Source of the DNA: an uncultured Paracoccaceae bacterium
GTDB lineage: Bacteria > Pseudomonadota > Alphaproteobacteria > Rhodobacterales > Rhodobacteraceae
Assembly: GCA_947503935.1 (NCBI GenBank)
Contig: CANNFR010000001.1
Location: 496,001-560,000 of the forward strand
Direction of reading: 5' to 3'
DNA length: 64,000 nt
The notes under the pieces are model-generated. The model was not told the origin of the DNA. It ran no database searches and worked only from the letters and a program-made list of their open reading frames with translations. Of the stretch, positions 18,694-27,729 are shown in pieces (position 1 is the first letter of the stretch; each line of letters opens with the position of its first letter). A program made the translations under genes and the position numbers.

Positions 18694-19040
18694 ACCACAC
18701 CTTCGGGGAAGATATGGCCGCTGGCGCCGAGGGGTAGGGACTTGTCCCAGACCACATCGGCCATCCGGAGGGGCCGGTAAAGGTGCGGGAACAGCGCATT
18801 GCCGCGTGAGGCCTCCCATTTGAGCGCGGCCCCCAGCCCGTCAGCCTCAACCGCGACCAGCACCAGATCGCTCTCGGCGCCGAAATGCTTGGCCGCCGTC
18901 TCGGCCACCTGCTCGGCGGTCGAGAAATGGATATAGCCATCGGCCAGATCCACGGGCGCGCCGGGCGTCTCGCCCGCCTGGCGGAAGGCGTCCCATTCAG
19001 AGCGGCGGAGGATCTTGAAAATCAGCATGCCCGCCGTCAT
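18690..19040 (-). CDS. DUF952 domain protein
   Basis: 116 residues from ATG 19040, which has an AGGGG site upstream. The protein [15 protein letters not shown]...[19 protein letters not shown]...LFPHLYRPL matches the DUF952 family (PF06108), small cytosolic proteins of unknown function often found next to pyrD in this group of bacteria. The gene is translationally coupled to pyrD. The conserved histidines in YIHFS and FPHLY may form the active or binding site; this is inference. Confidence 0.85.
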   Translation of the reverse strand: MTAGMLIFKILRRSEWDAFRQAGETPGAPVDLADGYIHFSTAEQVAETAAKHFGAESDLVLVAVEADGLGAALKWEASRGNALFPHLYRPLRMADVVWDKSLPLGASGHIFPEGVV

Positions 19041-19138
19041 GCAACGCCCCTGCGGATTGGTCAAGCGGTGCGGCGGCAAGTTTGTCCCCCAGCCTGAACT
19101 GCCGCTTGACGCCCTTATTGACCGATGTCAGATAGTCG

Positions 19139-19480
19139 TTACACTTTTCCGCCCGGGGTTGCTTGAACTGCCCGTCCAGCGGCTAGCAGTGTCACCAAGT
19201 TAGTAATTGCAAGGACCACGGGATTCGACCAATTCAAGAGCTGACAGGTATTCATGCCCAGAGTGACAGTTGCACAATTGTAATCGTAACCCAGCATTAA
19301 TGCGAACCCGAAGAGTGGGAGTGCAACGGCTGAGGGAATTGCAATCAAGCAAAGAGCAATGGCGGCATAGGCGGCAATCTTGGCACCCCGACGGACAGCT
19401 CCTATTGCTTGGATCAACGCGAAAACATGGACACCTGCGCTGATCAGCCCGGGCCAGATTATTGCAAGTATCAAGTCCAT
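19139..19480 (-). CDS. Hypothetical small integral membrane protein
   Basis: About 113 residues from ATG 19480, preceded by AGGAAAAG. Three or four hydrophobic helices are visible (LILAIIWPGLISAGVHVFAL, IAAYAAIALCLIAIPSAVAL, VVLAITNLVTLLAA). No family is recognised. The DNA from about 19100 to 19740 is less GC-rich than on either side, which hints at acquisition. About 210 bases between this gene and the 5'-nucleotidase hold no gene I can support. Confidence 0.55.
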   Translation of the reverse strand: MDLILAIIWPGLISAGVHVFALIQAIGAVRRGAKIAAYAAIALCLIAIPSAVALPLFGFALMLGYDYNCATVTLGMNTCQLLNWSNPVVLAITNLVTLLAAGRAVQATPGGKV

Positions 19481-19739
19481 AATGCTTTTCCTAGAATAGC
19501 TGCCACGTACCGAGTTGACTGTCACTTCTTCAGCTCACGTGAAACGGACATCGCGCGCGGACAGTCTGACGTAAGGAGTAATGTCAGTCAGTGGCAGGTT
19601 GTCTTGAAAGTCTACTTGGCCCTCAAGGCAAAAATCGACATCGAGATATGGCATGCCGCAAAGGAGGCTTTGACTCTCTGCCGTACGGGCGCCAGACTTC
19701 GTCCATAGAGCGAAAACCACACCACAGGGGGCCCAAACC

Positions 19740-21341
19740 ATGACTGCTCGCCTACTTACCGGCGCTGCCGCGCTTGCACTGACGGCTGGCGCCGCGCAGG
19801 CTGATTACACGCTGCATATCCTTCATATCAACGATCTGCACAGCCGGATAGAATCGATTAACCGGTTCGATTCGACCTGTGATGCCGAAGGGGAGGCCGA
19901 GGGTGAATGCTTTGGCGGCGTCGCCCGGGTTTATACCAAGATCAACGAACTGCGCGACGAGCTGACCGCTGCCGGTGAGAACGTCATCGTTCTGGATGCG
20001 GGCGACCAGTTCCAGGGCAGCCTGATGTACACCACCTACAAGGGCGCCGTGGAAGCCGAGTTCATGGAGAAGATCGGTTTCGACGTCATGGCCGTTGGCA
20101 ACCACGAATTCGACGACGGGCCCGAGGGGCTGGCCGAATTCCTGGGCAAGGTCAACTTCCCAGTGATCTCGGGCAATATCGACGTGTCGGCCTCGAATGT
20201 GCTGGCCGGCAGGATCGACAACCACGTCGTGCTTGAGGTGGGCGGCGAAAGGATCGGCATCGTCTCGGCGCTGGCCACCGATACGGTCGATACCTCCTCC
20301 CCCGGCCCCAATGTGGTCTTTGAGGACGAGATCGCGGCCATGGCGGCCGATGTCGCCGCACTTGAGGCGGACGGCGTGACCAAGATCATCGGGCTGACCC
20401 ATGTGGGCCTTCCCGCCGATATCCGCATCGCCGAAGCCGTGCCGGGCCTCGATGCCGTCGTGGGCGGGCACAGCCATACCTATCTCTCCGCCTCAGACCC
20501 CGACCGACAGGGCGCCTATCCAACCTGGGCCAGCCAGGAGGACGGCACGCTGGTGCCCATCGTCCAGGCCTATGCCTATTCGAAATATGTGGGCCATCTG
20601 GAACTGACCTTCGATGATGAGGGCAACCTGACCTATGCCGGCGGCGACACGATCGTGCTGGACAATACGGTCGAGCCCGATGCCGAAATCCTTGCCCGTG
20701 TGGCGGAACTTGCCGGCCCCGTGGAAGAGCTGAAGGCGACGCCGGTCAGCGAAGCCGCCGACGCAATCGATGGTGCGCGCGAAAGCTGCCGGGCGGTGGA
20801 ATGCCCGATGGGCAACCTGGTCTCGGATGCGATGCTGGATCGGGTCAGGGACCAAGGCATCCAGATCGCCATCCAGAACGGCGGGGGCCTGCGCGCGTCG
20901 ATCGACAGCGGCACGATCACCATGGGCGAGGTTCTGACGGTGCTGCCGTTCCAGAACACGCTGTCGACCTTCCAGGTCTCGGGTCAGACCATCGTCGATG
21001 CGCTGGAAAACGGGGTGAGCCAGGTTGAGGACGGCGCCGGCCGCTTCCCGCAGGTCGCTGGGCTGCGCTATACGTGGTCCGCTTCGGGTGAGCCCGGCAA
21101 CCGCATCCGCACCGTCGAGGTGATGGAGGGCGATCAATGGGTCCAGATCGACCGTGAAAAGATGTACGGAGTTGTGTCGAACAACTACGTCCGCAACGGT
21201 GGCGATGGCTATTCGATGTTCGTCGATGCCGAGAATGCCTATGATTTCGGCCCCGATCTGGCGGATGTCACGGCCGAGTTCCTGGCCGAAAACGGTCCCT
21301 ACCAGCCCTATACCGACGGTCGGATCACCGCCGTCGAATAG
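19740..21341 (+). CDS. Periplasmic bifunctional metallophosphatase/5'-nucleotidase (UshA-like)
   Basis: 533 residues with a cleavable signal peptide (LLTGAAALALTAGAAQA, cleavage about residue 21). The metallophosphoesterase motifs HINDLHSR, DAGDQFQGS, VGNHEFDDG and VVGGHSHTY line the two-metal site. The C-terminal 5'-nucleotidase domain carries IQNGGGLRASIDSG and the substrate-stacking region NNYVRNGGDGYSMF. It should hydrolyse extracellular nucleotides to recover phosphate and nucleosides. ATG 19740 has an AGGGGG site. A strong hairpin follows the stop. Confidence 0.93.
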   Translation: MTARLLTGAAALALTAGAAQADYTLHILHINDLHSRIESINRFDSTCDAEGEAEGECFGGVARVYTKINELRDELTAAGENVIVLDAGDQFQGSLMYTTYKGAVEAEFMEKIGFDVMAVGNHEFDDGPEGLAEFLGKVNFPVISGNIDVSASNVLAGRIDNHVVLEVGGERIGIVSALATDTVDTSSPGPNVVFEDEIAAMAADVAALEADGVTKIIGLTHVGLPADIRIAEAVPGLDAVVGGHSHTYLSASDPDRQGAYPTWASQEDGTLVPIVQAYAYSKYVGHLELTFDDEGNLTYAGGDTIVLDNTVEPDAEILARVAELAGPVEELKATPVSEAADAIDGARESCRAVECPMGNLVSDAMLDRVRDQGIQIAIQNGGGLRASIDSGTITMGEVLTVLPFQNTLSTFQVSGQTIVDALENGVSQVEDGAGRFPQVAGLRYTWSASGEPGNRIRTVEVMEGDQWVQIDREKMYGVVSNNYVRNGGDGYSMFVDAENAYDFGPDLADVTAEFLAENGPYQPYTDGRITAVE

Positions 21342-21359
21342 AGGTTTCGCAGTGAGACG

Positions 21360-21388
21360 AAAGGCGCGTCCCTCGCGGGCGCGCCTTT
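21360..21388. terminator. Bidirectional terminator
   Basis: Perfect 9-bp stem AAAGGCGCG / CGCGCCTTT around an 11-base loop, between the convergent 5'-nucleotidase and WD40-cytochrome genes. A/T residues flank the stem on both sides, as expected of a two-way terminator. Confidence 0.8.
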
Positions 21389-21390
21389 CT

Positions 21391-22710
21391 TCATTCGGTT
21401 GTCTCGCGCCTGAGAAAGGCAATCAGGTCGGCCCGATCCTGGGGTGACGCGATCTGCTGCATCGGCATTTTCGACCCCGGCGTTAGAACATCCGGGCCAA
21501 CATCGAACAATTGGTCGATGGTCTCATCCGTCCAGACAAGATCGCTGTTTTGCAGGGCGGGGGAGTATCTGTAGCCCGCCAATCCGCCAGCCTCGCGCCC
21601 GAAGATATTGTAAAGCGAGGGGCCCGCGCGGCGTTCGCCATCAGGCCCGAGGGTATGGCAGATCGAGCATTTGCGCAGGAACTGACGCTCACCGTTTGAG
21701 ACCGCGTTGGGGTCGGTGTGAAACTCGCGCTTCAACTCGGCCATACGGGGGGTGTCGGCGGCTGCATCGAGGGGCCAGAGATAGGCCTCATCCGCGATGC
21801 CCCCGGCCAGAATGCCCTGCCCGTCGGCAGTGAAATCCAGCGCCCAGATCGGGCCGTTCAAGGCCGCGCGGAAATCGTAGGCGATGGACCAATCGTCGGT
21901 GCCGACGACCATGATGTAGCCCTCACCATCGCCCACCGCCAGAAGGCTGCCATCGCGCGAGAGGCTGAGCGCCAGCACCGGCCGCCGGTCAAGCGTGAGG
22001 TCGGCCAACTCGTCGCCCGTGGCCATGTCGAGCACGCGCGTCCCGCCATCGACCGCGCCGTAGGCGAGCCAGCCCTCATCATCGGCCAGGGCCAGGCGGT
22101 TCACGCCGAACCCATGCTCGGCCAGGATCCGGGTCGGGCTATCGGCGCCGGGGTCCCATTCCAGGATCGTGCCGTCTGTTCCGGCCGAGATCAGGCGGGC
22201 CCCGCCCGCTGCCCAGATCACATCGTTCACGCCGCCTTTGTGCCCTTCCAGCGTTGAGATTAGCGCGCCTGTCGCGGCGTCCCAGACCCTGACGGTGCCG
22301 TCCCAACTGGCCGAGGCGATGCGCGCCCCGTCCGGCGCCGGGCGGACCGAGGCGATCTTGGCCTTATGGCCGTCCATCTGGTGCAGGGCTGCGCCCGTGC
22401 CGAGGTCCCAAAGGATCACGGTGAAGTCGTCCCCGCCCGAAACCGCGCGATCGGCCCCGAGGAAAGCCACGTCGTTGACGGCCGCGCGGTGCCCTTCAAG
22501 CCAGCGGGGCGGGCTGGTCGTGGTGCCCCAGACACCGACGGAATAATCGAAACTGCCGGTCAGGACGGTGGCGCCGTCCGGTGAGACGGCCACATCCATC
22601 ACGGGGCCGCCATGCCCCTCGAACTTGCGGAATTCTTCGGCATGGGGCGGGGTGGCCAAAAGGGCCGCGAAGGTCAGCACTGCCGTTGCAGATCGCAATT
22701 TCCGGGGCAT
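21391..22710 (-). CDS. Secreted WD40 repeat protein with C-terminal cytochrome c domain
   Basis: 439 residues from ATG 22710 (GAGGGAGGG upstream), with a signal peptide ending near TPPHA. Residues 30-320 form about seven WD40 blades (for example FEGHGGPVMDVAVSPDGATV, MDGHKAKIASVRPAPDGARI, LEGHKGGVNDVIW). Residues 325-439 are a class I cytochrome c with CSICH haem site and a methionine ligand in GSKMPMQQI. The fusion suggests a periplasmic electron carrier docked on a propeller scaffold; the partner is unknown. It is divergent from hisC. Confidence 0.9.
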   Translation of the reverse strand: MPRKLRSATAVLTFAALLATPPHAEEFRKFEGHGGPVMDVAVSPDGATVLTGSFDYSVGVWGTTTSPPRWLEGHRAAVNDVAFLGADRAVSGGDDFTVILWDLGTGAALHQMDGHKAKIASVRPAPDGARIASASWDGTVRVWDAATGALISTLEGHKGGVNDVIWAAGGARLISAGTDGTILEWDPGADSPTRILAEHGFGVNRLALADDEGWLAYGAVDGGTRVLDMATGDELADLTLDRRPVLALSLSRDGSLLAVGDGEGYIMVVGTDDWSIAYDFRAALNGPIWALDFTADGQGILAGGIADEAYLWPLDAAADTPRMAELKREFHTDPNAVSNGERQFLRKCSICHTLGPDGERRAGPSLYNIFGREAGGLAGYRYSPALQNSDLVWTDETIDQLFDVGPDVLTPGSKMPMQQIASPQDRADLIAFLRRETTE

Positions 22711-22885
22711 GTCGCCCTCCCTCAGGGTCACGCGCATTTCCAGCTAGATAGCACGGGCGGCGGATCAGGCCAGCCGGGACTGTCATCGGCGCGTCAACGC
22801 CCGGACCCGGCTTGCGACATGCGAGGCACTGGAAACGCCCAACCCACCCCGCTATGAGGAACGGACGTTGAAAACAGGCAGGCCC

Positions 22886-23974
22886 ATGACCCACGCGATC
22901 CGCCCGCAGCCCGGCATCCTCGACATCGCCCTCTATGTGGGCGGTGAAAGCCGTCTGGCGGGCCGCGACGATGTGCTGAAACTATCGTCGAACGAAAACC
23001 CGTTCGGGCCGAGCCCTGCGGCGCAACAGGCGCTGGCGGCCAGCGCGGCCGAGTTGCACCGCTATCCCTCGACCGACCACATGGCGCTGCGGCAGGCGAT
23101 TGCGTCGGTCCATGGGCTGGACGCGGCGCGGATCATCTGCGGTGTCGGCTCGGACGAAATCATCCATTTCCTCTGCCAGGCCTACGCGGGCCCGGGCGAT
23201 GAGGTGATTTATACCGAGCACGGGTTCGGGATGTACAAGATTTCGGCCCGCGCGGCAGGCGCGACGCCGGTTGAGGTGCCCGAGGCCCGGCGGGTCATCG
23301 ATATCGACGCGATCCTGGCCGCCTGCACAGCGCGGACGCGGCTGGTCTTCATCGCCAACCCGGCCAACCCGACAGGCACGATGATCGATCTGGGCCAGGT
23401 GGCGCGGCTGGCCGATGGTCTGCCGGAGCAGGCCATTTTGGTGCTGGACGGCGCGTATGCTGAGTTCGCGGCAGGCTATGATGGCGGCGCGGCTCTGGTT
23501 GAGCGGCGCGCCAATGTGGTGATGACGCGCACATTTTCCAAGCTTTACGGGCTGGGGGGCTTGCGTGTCGGTTGGGGCTATGCGCCGCGCGAGATCATTG
23601 ATGTGCTGAACCGCATTCGCGGCCCGTTCAACCTGTCGGGGCCTGCCCTGGCGGCGGCGGAAGCGGCGGTGAAGGACACCGATTTCGTTGCGATGTGTCT
23701 GGAGCAGAACGCTACATGGCGTGACTGGCTGGCCAAGGTTTTGGCCGATCTGGGGGTGCCGTCGGACGCCAGCCACACAAATTTCATCCTGGCGCGCTTT
23801 GCCGATGAGGCCGAGGCGACTGCCTGTGACACGCATCTGCGCGCTGACGGGATCATCGTGCGCCGCGTTGCGGGCTATAAGTTGCCGCATTGCTTGCGCA
23901 TTACCGTGGGAGATGAGGCGGGCTGCCGCCGGGTGGCCCGTGCAATTGCCGCCTTCAAAGGGGCCGATGGATGA
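22886..23974 (+). CDS. hisC: Histidinol-phosphate aminotransferase
   Basis: PLP enzyme of 362 residues, fold type I, of the HisC family; it may also transaminate prephenate or aromatic amino acids. Motifs are [12 protein letters not shown] (N-terminal), [19 protein letters not shown], and the PLP lysine in [19 protein letters not shown] 22886 is preferred over the upstream TTG at 22868. It overlaps the next gene as ATGA. Being in an operon with cyclohexadienyl dehydrogenase suggests a joint role in tyrosine/phenylalanine synthesis. Confidence 0.92.
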   Translation: MTHAIRPQPGILDIALYVGGESRLAGRDDVLKLSSNENPFGPSPAAQQALAASAAELHRYPSTDHMALRQAIASVHGLDAARIICGVGSDEIIHFLCQAYAGPGDEVIYTEHGFGMYKISARAAGATPVEVPEARRVIDIDAILAACTARTRLVFIANPANPTGTMIDLGQVARLADGLPEQAILVLDGAYAEFAAGYDGGAALVERRANVVMTRTFSKLYGLGGLRVGWGYAPREIIDVLNRIRGPFNLSGPALAAAEAAVKDTDFVAMCLEQNATWRDWLAKVLADLGVPSDASHTNFILARFADEAEATACDTHLRADGIIVRRVAGYKLPHCLRITVGDEAGCRRVARAIAAFKGADG

Positions 23975-24891
23975 CCCAGATTTATGATCGTGTCGCCCTG
24001 ATCGGGCTGGGCCTGATCGCAGGCTCGATGTCGCTTGCCATGCGGCGGGGCGGTCTAGCGGGCGAGATCGTGGGCACTGCCCGCTCGGTCGAGACGCGCG
24101 ATGTGGCACGCGAGATCGGTCTGGTTGACCGGGTGGTGGATACAGCCGCCGAGGCCGTCAAGGGCGCCGATCTGGTCGTGCTGGCTGTGCCTGTGGGGGC
24201 GATGGCGGACGTGGCGGCCGAGATCGGCCCGCATCTTACGCCGGGGGCGACGGTGACCGATGTCGGGTCGGTCAAGCGCACGGTGATCGATGCGGTCGCG
24301 CCGCACATCCCCGACGGCGTGCATTTCGTGCCCGGGCATCCCTTGGCCGGGACCGAGCATTCCGGCCCCCGGTCGGGCTTTGCCGAGCTTTTCGACAAGA
24401 AATGGTGCGTGATCGTGCCGACGGACGGCACCCGGCCGGAACCCGTCCGGCGCCTCAAGGCGCTCTGGGAGGGCATGGGCTCGTTCGTCGATGAGATGGA
24501 CCCCGACCACCATGACCTGGTTGTGGCTGTGGTGAGCCACGCACCGCACCTGATTGCCTACACGATGGTCGGTGTTGCCGACGATTTGCGGCGGGTGACC
24601 GATAGCGAAGTCATCAAGTACTCGGCCGGCGGGTTTCGCGATTTCACCCGGATCGCGGCCTCGGACCCGGTGATGTGGCGCGATGTGTTTCTGAACAATC
24701 GCGATGCCACGTTGGAGATTCTGGGGCGCTTCACCGAAGAGCTTTTTGCCCTGCAACGCGCGATCCGCACCGGCGATGGCGACCATCTGCATGCGTATTT
24801 CACCCGCACCCGCGCCATCCGGCGGGGTATCATCGAAGCGGGCCAGGACACTGATGCACCCGATTTCGGCCGCAGCAAGGTGAAGTCATGA
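23971..24891 (+). CDS. tyrC: Prephenate/arogenate (cyclohexadienyl) dehydrogenase
   Basis: 306 residues. The Rossmann motif [16 protein letters not shown] begins at residue 8, and [30 protein letters not shown] and [13 protein letters not shown] are family signatures around the active-site histidine. It oxidises prephenate or arogenate toward tyrosine. Coupled to hisC upstream and to the extensin-like gene downstream by ATGA overlaps. The symbol tyrC (single-domain cyclohexadienyl type) is used in place of the fused tyrA. Confidence 0.92.
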   Translation: MTQIYDRVALIGLGLIAGSMSLAMRRGGLAGEIVGTARSVETRDVAREIGLVDRVVDTAAEAVKGADLVVLAVPVGAMADVAAEIGPHLTPGATVTDVGSVKRTVIDAVAPHIPDGVHFVPGHPLAGTEHSGPRSGFAELFDKKWCVIVPTDGTRPEPVRRLKALWEGMGSFVDEMDPDHHDLVVAVVSHAPHLIAYTMVGVADDLRRVTDSEVIKYSAGGFRDFTRIAASDPVMWRDVFLNNRDATLEILGRFTEELFALQRAIRTGDGDHLHAYFTRTRAIRRGIIEAGQDTDAPDFGRSKVKS

Positions 24892-26057
24892 GGTGCCTTG
24901 TGCCGATTTGTGTGGCGGCGTTCGGGATGGCCGGTTCCGCGATGGCGAATGCGCCCGAGACGTCCATTCGGCCTGAGCCACGGGCTGTCGCGGAAGAGGT
25001 TGTTGCGGACGTGTCCGGGGTGGCCCCATCGGCGCCGAGCGAGGGGGGTGAGACGCCGGCAGACGCGCCGTTGCTGGCTGAACCCGCGCCCGTTTTGCCG
25101 CCCTGGGATGCGGCAGACCGGCAGGCGATTGCAGCGCTCGATCGGTTGATCGCGCCGGCGGCAGAGGGTACCGAGCCACCCCAGAGACCACAAGATGCGC
25201 CGCTCAGATCCCGCTTGGATATGCCAGCGGCTTCTCCGGCGGCGGCTGTTGCGGGGTTGCCTGATCTGCGACCGCGACCCCGCCCGACTGCGGGGCCAGC
25301 CGAGGCGGCGACAGGGGACGAGACAATCATCCGTCCCCGCCCACGGCCCGAGGGGCTTGCGCGCCCCAGTAACCCGGCGCGATCCGTGCCCGTCCGGCAG
25401 ATTGTCAGTGCGCAGGCCGTTTTGCGCTCACCCCGCCCGCAGCCCCGGCCCGACAACCTGCGCCGGAGGTCGGTCGTGCAGGCCTCGGGGCTGGTGCCGA
25501 CGCAGCCGTCGCCGAACGCGATCGTGGGGCGCCGGGGGTCGATCTGTGGCGACCGGCGGATCAGGGGCGAGACGATTGCCCCCATCGCGGGACGTATCCG
25601 TGGCTGCGGTGTGGATCAGGCCGTGCGCGTGACGCAGGTCGATGGCGTTTTGCTGAGCACGCCAGCCACGATCGATTGCCCGACCGCGCAGGCCTTGCGG
25701 CAATGGGTGACGGAAACGGTGAAGCCCACGGTCGGGCGCCTTGGGGGCGGTGTGAAATCGCTGCAGGTCTTCGCGCATTACGCCTGCCGGACCCGCAACA
25801 ATCAGGCTGGTGCGCGGATTTCCGAACATGGGCGCGGGCGGGCCATCGATATCGGCGCGATCAACCTGAACAACGGCTCCTCCATTACCGTGCTTGAGGG
25901 GTGGCGCGACCGCGAATTGGGCCGCTTGCTCAGGGCCATGCACAAGGGCGCCTGCGGCCCGTTCGGCACTGTGCTGGGCCCCGATTCAGACCGGTTTCAC
26001 CAAAACCACTTCCATTTCGACACGGCCCGCTATCGCCGCGGCCCTTACTGCAGGTAG
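24888..26057 (+). CDS. Extensin-like protein with peptidase-like C-terminal domain
   Basis: 389 residues, with a signal peptide (VAAFGMAGSAMA). Residues 25-200 are Pro/Arg/Ala-rich and low in complexity. The C-terminal 180 residues form the extensin-like C domain (PF06904), whose motifs RISEHGRGRAIDIG and DRFHQNHFHFD match the zinc site of LAS/DD-peptidases (His, Asp, His-x-His). It likely acts on peptidoglycan in the periplasm. It overlaps tyrC at its start and the convergent DUF2125 gene by 13 bases at its end. Confidence 0.87.
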   Translation: MRCLVPICVAAFGMAGSAMANAPETSIRPEPRAVAEEVVADVSGVAPSAPSEGGETPADAPLLAEPAPVLPPWDAADRQAIAALDRLIAPAAEGTEPPQRPQDAPLRSRLDMPAASPAAAVAGLPDLRPRPRPTAGPAEAATGDETIIRPRPRPEGLARPSNPARSVPVRQIVSAQAVLRSPRPQPRPDNLRRRSVVQASGLVPTQPSPNAIVGRRGSICGDRRIRGETIAPIAGRIRGCGVDQAVRVTQVDGVLLSTPATIDCPTAQALRQWVTETVKPTVGRLGGGVKSLQVFAHYACRTRNNQAGARISEHGRGRAIDIGAINLNNGSSITVLEGWRDRELGRLLRAMHKGACGPFGTVLGPDSDRFHQNHFHFDTARYRRGPYCR

Positions 26058-27049
26058 ACCAGCCGGATGATCGGGGCGGGGCCTGCGGGGATCGGCCCGA
26101 ACAGCATCTGGCCGTCGGCGAAGATCAACGGCACGCTCAGCGTGTCTTCCTCGTCTGAGAGGCGGGCAAGCCCGGCTAGGCTTTGTTCGATCAGCGGCTC
26201 ATTCTCGCGCGGGATCGCGCCGGCTGACACGGCCAGCGCCAGTATCTCGCGCCAGTTGCGGCCTGTCAGCGCCAGGGTGCCGCTGGGAAAGCCCAGAGAA
26301 TCAATCTGGATCGTCCCCGAGGCCGCAAAGCCGACCTGACCCCAGGTGATATCCAGATCGCGCAATTCGACCAGGTTTATCTGCGGCTCGCTCATATCCT
26401 TGTCGAAGGGCTGGTCAAAGCCGATCGTCGCGTCGATCCGCAAGGCATCGACTTTCTGGGGCAGTCGGCGCGAGCGGTCGATGGCCAGGCGCACCTCGCG
26501 GGTAGGCTCCACCCCCGTCGCGTCCACGGTCAGGTCGTACTGCGCCTCGCGCAACCAGATCGGCCAGAATGAGATCTCGGCCGCCTCGGCCCCGGTGCGC
26601 AGGCCGCGGTTCGAGGTGAAATTCGCGTTGCGCATCCGCGCCTGAAATCCGCCGAAGGCGAACGAGGTGCCGGGGCGCATGGCGACGGTCGTCTCAAGCA
26701 TGTCCGAGCGGATACTCACCCGCCCCCCTTGGGTCGCCACGATCTGACTTTGCGGCCAGGTGGCGGTCAGGTGCAGGGGGTTCCAGGCCTTGGCAGACAC
26801 ATCCAGCGTCGCGCCCCGCATCAGAAAGCCGGCGCGCGGATCAGACAGCGTCACGTCCTTCATCGCGATGTCGAAGCGGGTCGGAAAGCCCATCACTTCG
26901 ATCAGATCGGCCTCGGCCCGCAGGCCCTGTTCGGTCGACAGGCGCAAGAGGTGCGGGAAGGCCACATGGATGCCGACCGCACCCACGACCCACCAGATCG
27001 TCCAGAACAGAACGGCCTTCAGACCCCAACCGATCAGCCGCCGTACCAT
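26045..27049 (-). CDS. DUF2125 domain membrane-anchored protein
   Basis: 334 residues. One N-terminal transmembrane helix (LKAVLFWTIWWVVGAVGIHV) anchors a long beta-rich domain containing MKDVTLSDPRAGFLMRGATL and WPQSQIVATQGGRV, typical of the DUF2125 family in alphaproteobacteria (PF09898). The repeated amphipathic strands recall AsmA-like or lipid-transport envelope proteins, but this is only an impression. It is convergent with the extensin-like gene, sharing 13 bases, and is divergent from chaC. Confidence 0.82.
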   Translation of the reverse strand: MVRRLIGWGLKAVLFWTIWWVVGAVGIHVAFPHLLRLSTEQGLRAEADLIEVMGFPTRFDIAMKDVTLSDPRAGFLMRGATLDVSAKAWNPLHLTATWPQSQIVATQGGRVSIRSDMLETTVAMRPGTSFAFGGFQARMRNANFTSNRGLRTGAEAAEISFWPIWLREAQYDLTVDATGVEPTREVRLAIDRSRRLPQKVDALRIDATIGFDQPFDKDMSEPQINLVELRDLDITWGQVGFAASGTIQIDSLGFPSGTLALTGRNWREILALAVSAGAIPRENEPLIEQSLAGLARLSDEEDTLSVPLIFADGQMLFGPIPAGPAPIIRLVYLQ

Positions 27050-27111
27050 GCCGCCCCTTTCGCCCCACGCGCGAACGTGTTTAGAGGCAGGTCAGGGAAA
27101 GGGCCAGTGCA

Positions 27112-27651
27112 ATGACGGATGACAGGCTTTGGGTCTTTGGCTACGCCTCGCTGCTTTGGAACCCCGGGTTTCCGGTGGCCGAGCGGCGTCTGGCGCGGCT
27201 GGACGGGTGGCACCGATCCTTTTGCATGTGGTCGATCCATCATCGTGGCACGCCCGAGGCGCCGGGTCTGGTTCTGGCGCTGGACCAGGCCGACGCGGCG
27301 GTTTGCCATGGCGCTGCCCTGGCCGTTGAGCCCGGCGCCGAGGAGGCCACAATCGCCTATCTGCGCGAGCGTGAGCTGATCTCGTCGGCCTATCTGGAAA
27401 GACGGGTGCCGGTCGCGTTTGAGGATGGCGGGCAAGCCGAGGCGCTTACCTATGTGATCGACCCCGCGCATCAGCAATATTGCGGCGATCTGCCTTTGGA
27501 AGAGCAGGCGCAGGTCATCGCCAAGGCCATCGGCGGGCGCGGGCCGAACACCGAATATCTGTGGAATACCGCCGATCATCTGGCCGAAATGGGCATTGCC
27601 GACGCCGATCTGGCGTGGCTTTCCCACCGCGTGCGATCGCTGGTGAAATGA
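27112..27651 (+). CDS. chaC: Gamma-glutamylcyclotransferase, ChaC type
   Basis: 179 residues. The BtrG/ChaC fold motif LWVFGYASLLWNPGF is at residues 6-20 and the catalytic glutamate lies in SSAYLERRVPVAF. The protein ends with the conserved NTEYLWNTADHLAEMGI. It degrades glutathione by releasing 5-oxoproline from the gamma-glutamyl group. It sits ahead of the stator-like pair with a 78-base gap but shows no functional link to it. Confidence 0.93.
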   Translation: MTDDRLWVFGYASLLWNPGFPVAERRLARLDGWHRSFCMWSIHHRGTPEAPGLVLALDQADAAVCHGAALAVEPGAEEATIAYLRERELISSAYLERRVPVAFEDGGQAEALTYVIDPAHQQYCGDLPLEEQAQVIAKAIGGRGPNTEYLWNTADHLAEMGIADADLAWLSHRVRSLVK

Positions 27652-27729
27652 CCTGATGGCGATAAGCGGTTGGCAGACCCGAATCACACGCCTATTCTGC
27701 CGCAATCGAGCACAGTGGCCGGAACGCCC

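Noticed and set aside
19535-19741. 68-codon minus-strand frame in the gap before the 5'-nucleotidase
   Set aside because: It overlaps the promoter/ribosome site region of the plus-strand gene and has no recognisable motif or start signal.
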